Shown piece after piece: positions 38,812 through 49,513 of a stretch of 64,000 bases of DNA. This stretch comes from Sycobia sp. Sy_11 (taxonomy: Eukaryota; Arthropoda; Insecta; Hymenoptera; Epichrysomallidae), in the NCBI GenBank assembly GCA_018907035.1, contig JACCIC010000354.1, positions 62,001 through 126,000 of the forward strand, in the 5' to 3' direction. How positions within the stretch are numbered: the first letter of the stretch is position 1; each line of letters begins with the position of its first letter. The translations under genes and the position numbers were made by a program. The notes under the pieces were generated by a model. The model was not told where the DNA came from. It saw only the letters and a list, made by a program, of their open reading frames with translations, and did not search any database.

Positions 38812-39591
38812 TTAGGTTGTCACATATCTTCCGCTTTTTTGCTCTTCATTCAATGCTTTATAAAAAGTGTTACAGTGGTCGGATTTACTTCAAATATGCG
38901 CCGTTTTGTTCGATAATCTGTTCCCATCTAGACGGCAACTTCATAATACCCCTCTCGTAGAAACTCCTTTCCTTATTTGCGAAGAACTCGAACAGCCACT
39001 TTTCACAAGCCTCTTTTGAGTCTAACTTTACACCACCAAGGGTGTTCGAAATGGACAGGAACGATGCGAATGGATGCGATAAAACCTCCCATCCGAACTC
39101 CCGTAGCTTCTGACGAGTGATCAATGAAGTGTATGATCCGGCGTTGTTCTGGTGGAATACTGCCGGTCTAACTCGATAAATTCCATGATTTGATTGATAT
39201 TCGTCGTCACAGTTCTTCCGCCGGCTAGCTTATCCATGGTGTCGTTTTCACCGGCTCTGAATCGTCGAAACCATTCCTCTGCGATTCGAAGTGATAGCGT
39301 GCCATCCCCAAAACACCATTAATCTCACGTAACGTTTCTCTAGCGGATTTACCTTTGACGAAGGAAAACCTAAAAATAGCGCGAATTTCGGCGTTAGTGA
39401 ATTCCTTGTTTCCACGTCTATAACTTTTGAACGCAATATCCAAACTAATCATATATAGCGTCGTTTTGTACGTTATATCAAGACCTTTAAATTGATGTAT
39501 AGTATTGCCAGATACGAATTCTGTAGCGCTTTGTACATAGCCGCGAAAGTCATAAAACAAAAAGGCGGAAGGGAGATACTTGACAATCTAA
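38812..39591 (-). mobile_element. Internally deleted mariner (family A) with both ends
   Basis: A 780-bp copy with inverted ends: left TTAGGTTGTCACATATCTTC, right (reverse-complemented) TTAGATTGTCAAGTATCTCC, each flanked by TA (38810-38811 and 39592-39593). The N-terminal frame (39225-39560) has the HTH1 region (EIRAIFRFSFVKGKSARETL, LREINGVLG). The C-terminal frame (38885-39124) has ITRQKLREFGWEVLSHP, GVKLDSKEACEKWLFEFF and MKLPSRWEQIIEQNGAYL. Everything between HTH2 and the second Asp motif has been deleted. The relic at 375-840 carries exactly this missing part of the same family. Confidence 0.85.
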
Positions 39592-40249
39592 TACTCTGGG
39601 GGTGACTGTCAACAGAAACAATCAGAATGACATTCTATTATCATAGCATATTATTACAAAAAGGCTCTGAGATGGACAAAAATATTTATTAATAATATTC
39701 TAAATATTATTAGCAAAAAAAACAGAATAAAAAGATTGGTAATATAATAAAAAAATTAAAAATTCGAACTACATTATTAAAAAATATATGTGGACAAATG
39801 CATGCCACAATGACGTTTAATCGATAAATGTTTCTACGAAGTACTTTTTGTGGTCATTCTACTTTGGACTATTGGAAGAAAAAGTAATATTATACGCGGT
39901 AAAAAGGCTCATTTTTGTCATAATTTCATTCGCTCCCTAGAGAAGAAACATTTTGTTCCCAAAAAATATACCGAGAAAAGCCCATTTTGCTCTCGACGTA
40001 CGATAATACCGCTTTTCAAATTAAAATGAAGAAAGATTTATTTATTATAAACAAATATTTTTTATTAAGAAAAATATATTTAAATGTATTAAATGATTTT
40101 TTTTGAAGCGGTAAGTAGTTAGTTAAAAAAAAATTTTTAATAATTAGCTAAAATGAATTTATTGAAATTGACTAAATCAGAAACTAAAATTTAACAAATT
40201 AATTTTTTTAGGAGCCAACATATAATTTCACAAACATATCATTAATTGT
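39592..40249. other. AT-rich stretch, nothing recognised
   Basis: Homopolymer-rich sequence with no frame over 60 codons, no repeat pair and no recognised terminus. Confidence 0.5.
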
Positions 40250-41280
40250 AATATCTCATTTCTTAAAAATAAAAACTTATTGAGTATACAAGGAAAATTA
40301 TGCATTTTTTTATCATTGCTTGATTCAAATTGATCAATTTTTGTCGGTAGGGATCAGTATTATGTCATTGTGTTTTAAAAACTCATAATACAGCTCTGAT
40401 CCCATCAAGCGCACAGCCTTGTCTTTTTGCCGAATCGATCTGGTTTAGCAGATGATGTTAAAGGTTCTTCAGTATTAATCCAGAATATATTTCGTTTAGG
40501 ATTTGTGAAAAAAAAATTTTTCATCGCCAGTAACAATTTGATGCAAAATTGTTTTTCTTTCGAGTCTTTGAACAAAATTTCACAATTGCGTCTGATAAAA
40601 CATGAGCATCGTATTACTAGACAACCATATAATGTGACTCTGCAGCACTTTTCTTCAAATGAAAACAAAAAATTTATGCTTTGTGCAAATCATCACTTTC
40701 TGGTAAAAATTCGATATTTTTTAGACGAACAAATATAATGTTATTTGTTCAATAATTTAATATATACCAAATATGGTTAACAGTTATAGTAGCAATCAAA
40801 TAAAAAATATCAAGGCTTGGTACAAACAAATGTTTTCTATCAAGCCATTTGTATCATAACGCTCACTTATATGAGGTCAGACAATTAAGTAAGGCGATCG
40901 AATTTATTGATGGACTGACCCATTTGAAATTTCAAGAATATCAGCAAGGACTCTAGTAGTCAATCAACGATTTTACAGAACCAGTTCTTTGATTTTGTCG
41001 ACATGTAATCCATCAGTCGATGTTCTTGGTCGCCTTTGATGTGGTTTATCTTCAACGCGTTCAATTAGAGCGAAATCTTTCATTAACTGTCAGTAAAGTC
41101 GACTACGCTGTTACTTGACTGACTGTATAAAAACCGAAGAGACAACTTCTCGTTGTTCACAAAATAGAAGCGTAATTATATGACAAGTGAAAATAATTAC
41201 GTCAAATTTAGCACAGATATCTCTGACAGTACTACCAACTTAAAAATAAAAACATTTGTCCGAATCGATAAACCCGCTAA
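40250..41280 (-). pseudogene. Mariner relic, two segments
   Basis: The minus-strand frame 40405-40668 includes FFFTNPKRNIFWINTEEPLT and SAKPDRFGKKTRLCA. This matches the mariner segment NPKR--SWV-PG-PSTSTA-P-R-G-K--LC, and is followed past 40405 by an AVLYEFLKHND stretch. Near 40950-41060 an N-terminal segment can be read in shifting frames (TSTDGLHVDKIKEL then LADILEISNGSV), corresponding to HTH2. The sequence between 40740 and 40900 is not legible. No terminal repeats are seen. It is a heavily decayed copy, or two fragments next to each other. Confidence 0.55.
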
Positions 41281-41408
41281 GTTTGAATTGAATAGTCTTA
41301 CTCGTATTTGTATACTTGGAATTATATTAATTTAAGTAAATATAAATTTAGTCGAAGGCCGCGTGAGATCCCGGAAATTTAGAAAATTCGATTAGCTTGT
41401 GACGCGGC

Positions 41409-41409
<1 letters not shown>

Positions 41410-41452
<43 letters not shown>
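41410..41452. repeat. (AT)n microsatellite
   Basis: About 43 bp of AT dinucleotides. Confidence 0.95.
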
Positions 41453-41456
<4 letters not shown>

Positions 41457-41759
41457 ATAACAAATGAAATGCGCGTGAAATAGTAATTAATTTTTTGTTT
41501 TATTATCTTTCTGGGGACGTGAGATTCCATTAGATTATTAATTGTATTAATACAGAGGGATCCGATTTGAGTATAAATTTTATTGTTTTTTTTTTTGTAT
41601 AATGATACTTTTTAACCCAGTTGAAAGTTATTCACCCGAAATACCATTTACCAGCCTTAATACATCTTTTCTTCTTCAAAAAATCATAGTTATAAACAAT
41701 AATTAAAATAAAATAGAAGAAAGTCTGGTAAATAGAATAATATACGAAACCTAACATTA

Positions 41760-42150
41760 TAGAACAACGAATTTCTGAATTCGATACGATTTGGAATTAG
41801 ATTTTTAACGATAATTTTCGAATTTTAATGCACTTAGAATTTTAATTTTGAATAAATAATTTTTTAATTCGATGTAATTTAAAATTTCATTTTCATAAAG
41901 AAAATTTAATTTTTGACACGATTAAAATTTTTATTTTAAACTAAAAGTTTTTCAAGTCGATGTGAGTTAATTTGATTTTCATACAGAAAATTTAATTTTG
42001 AATACGATTGAAATTTGAATTTTGAACAAAAATTTTTTAATGCGATTAGCATTGTAATTTTGAATAAAGAATTTCTGAATTCGATGTGATTTAAAATTTT
42101 ATTTTTAACTAAAATTTTGATTTTGATATGATTGGCATTTTGAACTGGTA
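41760..42150. repeat. Degenerate tandem array, about 90-bp units
   Basis: The modules AATTCGATGTGATTTAAAAT, CATAAAGAAAATTTAATTTT and ACGATTGAAATTTGAATTTT recur in the same order with substitutions. Start points near 41774, 41867, 41957 and 42079 suggest units of about 90-120 bp with smaller internal periodicity (GATT...AATTTTGAA). It is a decayed satellite-like array. Confidence 0.55.
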
Positions 42151-43099
42151 GGGTTATAGGTGATAGATGCATTCGGAGGTAGATAGATCTAGCAGATGTC
42201 GGATGAGGTGGCGTGACTAAAGAGGCTGCGTGAAGTGAATGGTTCGATTATTCTAGAAGACAGAACTGATACCAATATGGCTTCAGGAAAGAAATATCTT
42301 CATATTATTATGTCCAACGCATTCCTATATAGGTTGACGATATGTTGCTTAGAGAATAAAAAGTAAACTGCTTATAGATGAAAAAGTACTCACTATAAGC
42401 ATTTCTCTTGCACTTTAGCTTTGAGAAGACCCTCAGATAAAATCAGCAAAAAATGGAAAATTCCATTGCGCGATCGAAGGAAGATATTAGTAAAATCACA
42501 GGAGAAAAACAGCTGCTGGTTGTGAGCAGAGTCTTGTTTCAGGAGATCGCCATCAAATTTGATACGGTTTGTGGCTGTCCCTTTATACATACAGAATGTA
42601 GAAAGGGGGCGGTCAGAAGAGCTCGAAGAAATATAGGAGAAATTTGCGAGAGCTGGGAGTTCCTTGGCGTTCAAATATAACGTACTGACTTTTTAGCCCC
42701 GACCAACTAAAGTCTTTGTTACAGACAATTCAGGGCAACTGAAGTCGAGAAAGGTTTGTAGGTACAGCCCGGATCCTCAACTAATGTGATCCTGTCGCGT
42801 CTGAACAGAGATCGCAGCTAACTCTAATATTTTAGATGCTACGACTGCAAGTAAATTCAATCAGGTCAGGAATCGAGTGAATTCAATCAAGTTTAGGAAT
42901 GAAAATTTAATGGAGATTGAAAATCGATGAAAAAACCAAGAAATCAGATAAATCTGTCAAATCTCCAACAAACGCTCATACCAACAATCAAATAATCTGT
43001 ATTACTTAAATACTGTAGAAAGTGATTTGATAGACTATTCTCTGAAGCCATGTGTAAATAAAAGAAGGATAATCAGATATAGATTTTCAAAAATTAATT
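42151..43099. other. Unrecognised region, possibly Copia 5' part
   Basis: More complex than the flanks but with no confident family. The frames 42393-42674 (minus) and 42453-42680 (plus) overlap and neither shows known motifs. Because a plus-strand Copia relic starts just downstream, this may be its gag and leader in unreadable form. Confidence 0.3.
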
Positions 43100-44820
43100 T
43101 TTGAAAAGTTTCATTGGGCGTACTCTTTGTGAAATAAAATGCGTGAATAAACATAGTTTATTAAAACGGAGGAGGGGGATAGCAGTACTTTATGTCCTTG
43201 GCTTAGATGGTTATCCGGTAATACTAAAAATATTATATGTGCCACTGATTTGTCCAAAAACTCCTGTCTCTAAGGATATTTATTGATGAGGGATTAAGCG
43301 TCTATTTAGATAATAAGAAACTTAATATAAATGATTTATATTCCTGTAATTTTTTTTTTATGGTCATATATAAATAAAACCATTTTGGAAAATAACCCAA
43401 AACTTCATATGTTGAACCAATATCGTAAAGGAATAGCTGATAAAAACAATTCAAATTTGACATTCGTGAGTACTGACACGAAATTGGTTAATGAATCGTC
43501 GAACGCAAATATTTTGCCTCCCGAGTTAGTGTAGTTAACTAAACAGAAGAACGTAATGCTGTGTACACTAGATTGGGCCATGCTTTATTACTTTTAAAAG
43601 AATTATAAAAATAGTTCTGCGACATTGAAAACTTGAGAATACCTCTGTTTGATAAGAAACTGTTTAACTGCGAAATTTGCATAATTTCTAAAATCAATAA
43701 AAATCTGTCCAAATCAGTCAGAAGACGAAGTAGCGACCCCTTAGAACTAATTCAATCAGATACTATGGGACTGGTTAAGTCGCTTCCTATCGGATGCCAG
43801 ACAAATTTATGGCTGTTTTCCTGGACGATTACTCCAGAATAGCTATGGCGTACCGAAGAAAATCTAAGGGAGAAACAACAAGCTGTCTGGACCGATTTTT
43901 GAGGAGTGTAAGACTGTGATTGAAGGTCTCCTACCTTAAGTTTGACCAAGGAACGGAATATATATGAGGTTAAACGAATTGGAGGCTGAGTTACAACTAG
44001 TATTTCTGGATAATCGGGAACAGAAAGGCGTCGTAGAGAGGTTTCACCAGATAATACAAAGAAAGCTTAAAACTCTGATATTCGATTCAGGACTGTCGCC
44101 GTACATATGGAACATGACAATGTATGCAGCAAAAGCAAAAACAAAAATAGAGTAAAAATAGACAAGTTAGGTGTAGAATCTAATAACATGAAACATAGAC
44201 GTTACAGTGAAACAATTGGCAATCTGCGATACACCCCGACATATTATTTACAGTGACCATTTTGAATAGCATGAAGTAGACCGTATTATAAAGGAGTGGA
44301 AAATAGTCCAGAAAATTTTTAGATATTTAAAATACAATAAGCATTCCGGCCTGATCTGCATGGGAAAAACCAATCACCTAGAAGACTTTTCAGATGCAAG
44401 CTTTGCCGACTGTAAAGACACACTGGCAATGAGTGGTTATATAAATAAATTATATAGACCTGTTATTGCCTGTTAAACTAAAAAGCAAAGATAGTTGCAC
44501 TTTTCGCATGCCAAGTTGAGTACCTATCAATGAGTGACGCTTGTCAAAAAATGATACTACTTTAACACTGGATAAGCTTTGTGCTGGATATATGATTCTT
44601 ATCAATAAATCTATGGTGCTACAAGTTAGCTGTAACGAGTACTAAGACAGGTACGAGCAGCAAATTGAGGCGCATGGCAGAAGTGAAAGAAAACTACGTG
44701 AGAGAATATGTGAATAAAAAACTTGTCGATACAAACTGGATACCGTCCAAATCCAGAGAGCAGACCTCTTTATCAAACCTTTGGTCAGTGATCTATACAA
44801 TAAATTGACGAGTTTTATTT
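43100..44820 (+). pseudogene. Copia relic, plus strand
   Basis: In order: a protease-end/spacer segment (ILKILYVPLI, 43101-43286); the pre-integrase part (LFNCEICIISKINKN at 43670); the integrase start (DPLELIQSDTMGLVKSLPIG, with the catalytic Asp in SDTMG); an integrase end (43964-44155: NREQKGVVERFHQIIQRKLK, with catalytic Glu in VERF); then RNase H residues near 44370-44480 (DASFADCKDTLAMSGYI) and a tail near 44722-44800 (TNWIPSKSREQTSL). RT is deleted between integrase and RNase H. Every segment is in a different frame or separated by stops. No LTR is identified. Confidence 0.75.
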
Positions 44821-46019
44821 TAAATTTAGATGAGTTATTCATATATTGATTTCTTGTATAATGTTTATTGTATGTTACAGATTCCAGAAAGTATACGAGA
44901 AGAAAGGATGAAGCACATGGGTAGGAGGGAGTATTATAAATGCACCATGCGCTGCACCTTTCGTACCACCACCTGTACACGGGCCTGCGTGACGACTTGC
45001 ACAGACTAATGAACACCACCCTAGCTCTCTACGATCATGTGCTAAGATGTGTTTTGAAGCTACACTAAATTCAAATATTATATATTGTAAAAATTAATAA
45101 ACACTTATTATATTGAAGCAGGATTTTGCGCTCAATAGTTAATCTTTCAACATAAACAATATTTATTTGAAGCAAATAAATATTTTTAAATTCAAGAATT
45201 AAATTCTTGAAAGCAAATTATTAGTTTTTATAAATCAAAAAAATATTGTAAGAATTATTGAAAACTTGGTAAAACATTTTCAATTAGTAGAATGGTTCAA
45301 AAAATGACGTTAAATAACTGAAGAACACATTTGGCTAAGGTTTCACATAAATTTCTTCATTGAAAGCACCAACAGCTGTTTCTACCCATCAGGTTATTAT
45401 AAAGACAGTACTTAAACTATACATTTACAGACAGATTGTTATATGCCGACGCATAGGCTCTCTAGAGTCTTGCGTGCGCGCTTTCGTTAGAATACGGAAA
45501 GCATTCCCGAACCCCCTCTCTCCGCTACTAATAGAATTTTAGTATGTTTTAAACTTATAGAAATGTAAGTTTAATAAGTATAAAATTTAACGAACATTAT
45601 TAGAGTAAGATAAATTTAGCATTAAAAAGTCACAGTATTAATGAAGTTAACATTATAAAGTCGATTCAGAATTTTATAATTTTATAAAAAGATCCCACTA
45701 TGCATTTTCAAAACGAAGTCAATAATGCCTTATTCATGATACTTAAAATCTTATACAAATTTAGATAATACAGAATATTACATTGGCTACACGCTTTGCT
45801 CGGGCAGAAACATACCCTCGTTGGTAAACGCTTATTGTGCTCTCTTGTGCTACATGCTATTTTCCCATATGGGGACGTTTTTTCTTCTTCAAAAAAGCGC
45901 ACAAAAAATTGAATGACAAACTCACAGACAAATATTGGTGAGCAAAAATTTCACAAAACCAATATAATACACAACATTAACCGTTTTGATCAATGAAAAG
46001 AATATCAGGTGAATAATGC
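44821..46019. other. AT-rich stretch with a truncated LTR piece
   Basis: No credible gene; the minus-strand frame 44642-45019 overlaps Copia sequence and is a shadow. A 90-bp fragment of the unassigned LTR lies at 45437-45526 (separate entry). The remainder is AT-rich and unrecognised. Confidence 0.45.
45437..45526 (+). repeat. Fragment of the unassigned LTR
   Basis: It begins TGTTATATGCCGACGCATAG and follows 36681-36770 through TTCCCGAACCCCCTCTCTCC, then diverges. Presumably a truncated LTR copy of the same family. Confidence 0.7.
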
Positions 46020-46450
46020 TGTAGAAAGCAATGAGTATTATTTGGATTTTCAATTTTTCCAAGCTCTTTGATTTTTTCGGTTTTGCTTCATCCAGGGCTT
46101 TCCATTCGGCATTTTGGTGTTTGAATTCGAGATTATATTGAAACTACTATGTCTCGTTAAAAGTTACGATAGAATAAAGAAAGTTATGGTTCCTTTTGAC
46201 TTCTTTAATGATGTCTTTAGGACGTTGAATTCGAAGCGCTTTTGGCACTTCAGTCATTGAGATTATCTCGCTGTTTTTGAAACGCCAACATCACTTATTA
46301 TTTGTTATACGAGATAAATAATCACTACCACAAACTCGTTGCATCATTTGATGTGCTTCGGTAAAAGTTTTGCCAGAGTTTAAAACAAAACATGATGCTA
46401 GCTCTTTGCTTAATGCTCATTTTCTAACCAACAACGAAAACACTCTGTCA
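46020..46450 (-). pseudogene. Mariner relic, N-terminal half with deletion
   Basis: Read on the minus strand: SIKQRASIMFCFKLGKTFTE and AHQMMQRVCGSDYLSRTN form HTH1 of a mariner subfamily distinct from families A-C. Near 46060-46130 FQYNLEFKHQNAEWKALDEA is the segment after the first catalytic Asp (D-ET--FQY-PE-K-QN-EW). HTH2 is partly deleted between these. Stops are frequent; no terminal repeats found. Confidence 0.6.
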
Positions 46451-46804
46451 ATTGTGTTGCAATAAGTTCGCTTCTATTGATAAAAATATTATTAAATTTC
46501 GACAAAAGGGAAATAGAAAACGTATCTTTTAAATTCGCCTGGTCACAAACATGTGGTGCCACTGATGAAACCCCTATTTCAAAGGTCTATGAAATATTGT
46601 TACAGACCTTGTATATACATATATTAGAAACAGCCAAATGGATGATTGCGCATTTATGTATTTTGAAAAACTACGAGTGTTCGCGCACGATCGCCAAACC
46701 TCCGTTCACGAACCGCCAGAGTGCGTGCTGAGTGAAAAAAGGGCATAGGAACTACAAAAGGAGTGAACGCTCCTTCAGTGGATCGGCCAGGAGCCCTCTG
46801 AAGT
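46451..46804. other. Unrecognised spacer
   Basis: The plus-strand frame 46477-46731 (84 codons) has no recognised motifs. The sequence leads directly into the truncated mariner ends. Confidence 0.4.
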
Positions 46805-47335
46805 ATAAGTTTTCGGCCTGACCAAGAAAAACAAGGTTTTTAAAAATTTTCTGTTATTTCTCAACATAATCTCCTCCAAGGCTGATACATTTCTTATAGC
46901 AGTGTTCTAGTTTAGTAATGCCATCACTATAAATTGATTCGTCAAGCTCCTCAAAATATTCATTTACAGCTTCGATTACTTCTTCATTGTCCGCAAATCT
47001 CTTACCGCCAAGCTATTTTTTGAGGTTAGGAAATAGATAATTGTCACTCGGGACTAGGTCTGAAGAGTGGAGGGTGGATTGATAAGTTTCCGGCCTGACC
47101 AAGAAAAACAAGGTTTTTCAGAATTTTCTTTTATTTCTCAACATAATCTCCTCCAAGGCTGATACATTTCTCATAGCAGTGTTCTAGTCTAGTAATGCCA
47201 TCTCTATAGATTGATTCGCCAAGCTCCTCAAAATATTCATTTACAGCTTCGATTACTTCTTCATTCTCCACAAATCTCTTACCGCAAAGCTATTTTATGA
47301 GGTTAGGAAACAGATAATTGTCACTCGGGGCTATA
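46805..47335 (-). mobile_element. Two tandem truncated mariner 3' ends (family C)
   Basis: Two direct copies, about 277 bp apart, of the last quarter of the family C transposase and its terminal repeat, both in minus orientation. The second starts GAGGGTGGATTGATAAGTTT near 47070, then CCGGCCTGACC; the first starts TATAAGTTTTCGGCCTGACC near 46804. Both carry the C-terminal codons of the element at 34449-35765 and both stop at nearly the same point, within the third-Asp motif (the bases for LAPSDNYLF-type residues near 47041 and 47320). Identical breakpoints favour local duplication of one truncated copy over two independent insertions. Confidence 0.8.
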
Positions 47336-47507
47336 TTAGTTTTTTGCTTCATCCACGATTTCCGTTAGGGTACTCAAATAGCAATTTTTACCTGAGCGAG
47401 AAAGGCTGCATTTTCAAAAAATATCCGCAACATTTACATCTTAGTGAGCTTACTGCAAGGATATTTTGTTACTCTTTTTCTTCTTTCCCGTATCCCTTAC
47501 CATTCCG
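47336..47507. other. Unrecognised spacer
   Basis: A CT-rich region near 47470-47530 is the only notable composition feature. Confidence 0.4.
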
Positions 47508-47909
47508 CTATCCTTGACGATCTCTCCCCTTCAGTATCCGTGCTTTCACTTTCTCTCTCTTCTCGGGATTTGCTTGGATGTTGTTGAACGGTTCACCGAG
47601 ACTTCTACGTTTTGTGGTCCTCGACAAGTCAAATGTCGCATCCAAATACGACTCCATTATGTGCTTCATCGCTGAGATTACCTCCGCTGGGTCCACCAGG
47701 ACGTAATAAGAAATTTTCTTTTCTTTTTTTTTCTTTTCTTTTCTCGTAACAAGAAGTTCTTTTCTCCTGCTCTCGGCAGTACTGTCAGAGATTTTGTTGG
47801 CTTTATAGAAGCCGTTTCCGTTACCGCCGGAGATGCCGGTGGTTCCGTTACTGCTGTCGTATCTGGTAGCTCCGCGACGGTGGTATTTGCTTCCCTGTCT
47901 GCACGTCAT
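47508..47909 (-). CDS. Unrecognised 133-codon ORF
   Basis: An open minus-strand frame in GC-richer sequence. It has a Gly/Ser/Asn-rich N-terminal part (GTTGISGGNGNGFYKAN), a strongly basic patch (VTRKEKKKKEKK), then a region with normal amphipathic composition (VDPAEVISAMKHIMESYLDA, RSLGEPFNNIQANPEKREKV). It could be gag/ORF1-like from an element whose other parts are not visible, or part of a host exon. A stop precedes it by about 10 codons, so the start is not well defined. No neighbouring pol sequence belongs with it. Confidence 0.25.
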   Translation of the reverse strand: MTCRQGSKYHRRGATRYDSSNGTTGISGGNGNGFYKANKISDSTAESRRKELLVTRKEKKKKEKKISYYVLVDPAEVISAMKHIMESYLDATFDLSRTTKRRSLGEPFNNIQANPEKREKVKARILKGRDRQG

Positions 47910-48280
47910 AGTCCGTTCTTCTTATTCTTTTTTCCGCCCCAGCCCTTGAATGACATTTCTTCCGACAATAGTGGAACTTTCCTTGAACAACCACGCGTGG
48001 CATATGTATCAATCGCCATCATTCACGGACATTCTCGTCATTCGCCATTGGCTTCAGTAATAGAAGCAGCTCCCTCCAAACGTTGATTAGTGTACTTTCG
48101 CTCAACTGCCGCCCCTCCAGTGTTTCGATGGTGACGTATCGCCGAATAACGTGCGAATCTTTTAAAATATCCATGTAAACTACTCCGAGCGTCTCGTCTT
48201 ATTATCCCATTCTCTGTCGCCCACCAATTCAACTTCCAAAATAAACCTCAATTTTCTTTTGCAAATAAGAAAAAAAAAAA
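47910..48280. other. GC-richer region upstream of the unrecognised ORF
   Basis: The composition continues that of 47508-47909, and minus-strand frames (48038-48232) look protein-like but match nothing I recognise. It may be part of the same broken gene. Confidence 0.3.
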
Positions 48281-48306
48281 TATATATATATATATATAAT
48301 ATATAT

Positions 48307-48356
<50 letters not shown>

Positions 48357-48357
48357 T

Positions 48358-48398
<41 letters not shown>
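48281..48398. repeat. Long (AT)n microsatellite
   Basis: About 115 bp of AT repeats with a few AA or GA interruptions. It lies just upstream of the mariner relic that begins near 48458. Confidence 0.95.
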
Positions 48399-48405
<7 letters not shown>

Positions 48406-48457
48406 GATATAATATAAATAATAGGTGTCTGCAGCATAAAGTTATTCTCGACTAAAC

Positions 48458-49150
48458 ATGTTAGCATACGAGCCAAATTATCGTTATTTGCGGGAGATTT
48501 AATTTTCTGCTTTAATATGAAAAAATCGTTGGCTGAGGCTTATCGAATACATTCAAATAACTATGGTGAAGCCGCCGCTATTAGTAAAAGATCGTGCCGA
48601 GAGTATTTCAACGCTTTAAGAACGGTGATTTTCACGTCGAAGACCCGCATGGCGGTGGCTTTCGAAGATGCAGAATTGGAGGTATGAGTTGATCAAGACT
48701 CGTGTCAAACGTAACAAGAAGTTGGAGGATCATTTGGAGTGACGCAACAAGCCATTTCAAAACTGCTTTCAATTTCAAATCATGGAAATGATTCAGAAAC
48801 AAGGAAATTACGTGCCTTACGAGTTGAAGCCGAGAGACGTTTAATGGCGTTGGTTTCCTTGTGGACAGCTATTTGCAAGGCAAAGGCGGAAGGGATTTAG
48901 ACATCGCATTGTGACTGGGGACGAAAAATGAATTCATTACGATCATCCTAAACGCAGAAAATCATGAGCATATCCTGGCGATGCTTCCACGTCGATTGCC
49001 AAACCGAATATTCACGGAACCAAGCTCGTGTTCAGTATTTGATGGTATCAGCTCGGTGTAGTGTATTATGAGTTGTTAGAACCAACTAATACAATCACAG
49101 GCGATAGCTATCGCAGGCAATGAATGCGTTTGAGCGTAGTATTGATCAAC
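48458..49150 (+). pseudogene. Mariner transposase relic (family B-like)
   Basis: Beginning near MLAYEPNYRYLREI (48458), fragments in changing frames follow the family B transposase: KKSLAEAYRIHSNNYGEA, SKRSCREYFNA, FEDAELEV, GVTQQAISK, LVSLWTAICKAKAEGI, then PKRRKS-type and GYPGDAST-like residues near 48950-49000, and QLGVVYYELLEPTNTITGD (about 49050-49105). The copy stops around the sequence following the second third of the protein; the last two Asp motifs are missing. It has too many frame breaks to be active. The 5' terminal repeat, if it existed, lies where the microsatellite is now. Confidence 0.7.
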
Positions 49151-49199
49151 AAACTTGCTGGTGGCGCAGTCAAGTTATTGTTCGCTAACATAGAATATA

Positions 49200-49375
49200 G
49201 TATATTATTTTTATTTTATTTATTTTATTTTATTTTATTTTATAATTCTTTTATTTTATTATATTTTATTTGTAATCTAATTTATTTTTAGTAATAAGTT
49301 TTCTTTCAAATTCTTCGGGTGATAATAAACAAGAATAATCTGACTGTTATTATATTCATTAATATATTATATTAT
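49200..49375 (+). repeat. Degenerate PLE terminal sequence
   Basis: An A/T-rich TATTTTATTTTATTTTATTT zone and a diverged GGTGATAATAAACAAGAATA / ATCTGACTGTTATTAT segment resemble the PLE terminus in scrambled order. Identification is tentative. Confidence 0.35.
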
Positions 49376-49513
49376 AAATATTATAAGACAGTATTAATTT
49401 CCTTCAAAATTGCCTGAATCTTTGCTGAAATAAAAAAAAAACAAAGCCAAATGGCACCGGAAAAAAACAATATCTACTAGCACTCCCATATCTGCCTTCC
49501 TATCCCATTTGGA

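Noticed and set aside
44642..45019. 125-codon minus-strand ORF
   Set aside because: It overlaps the tail of the plus-strand Copia relic and has no recognised motif; a shadow frame.
46477..46731. 84-codon plus-strand ORF
   Set aside because: No domain, composition like its surroundings, and flanked by mariner debris.
48180..48476. 98-codon minus-strand frame
   Set aside because: Mostly Ile-Tyr repeats from the (AT)n tract; not a gene.
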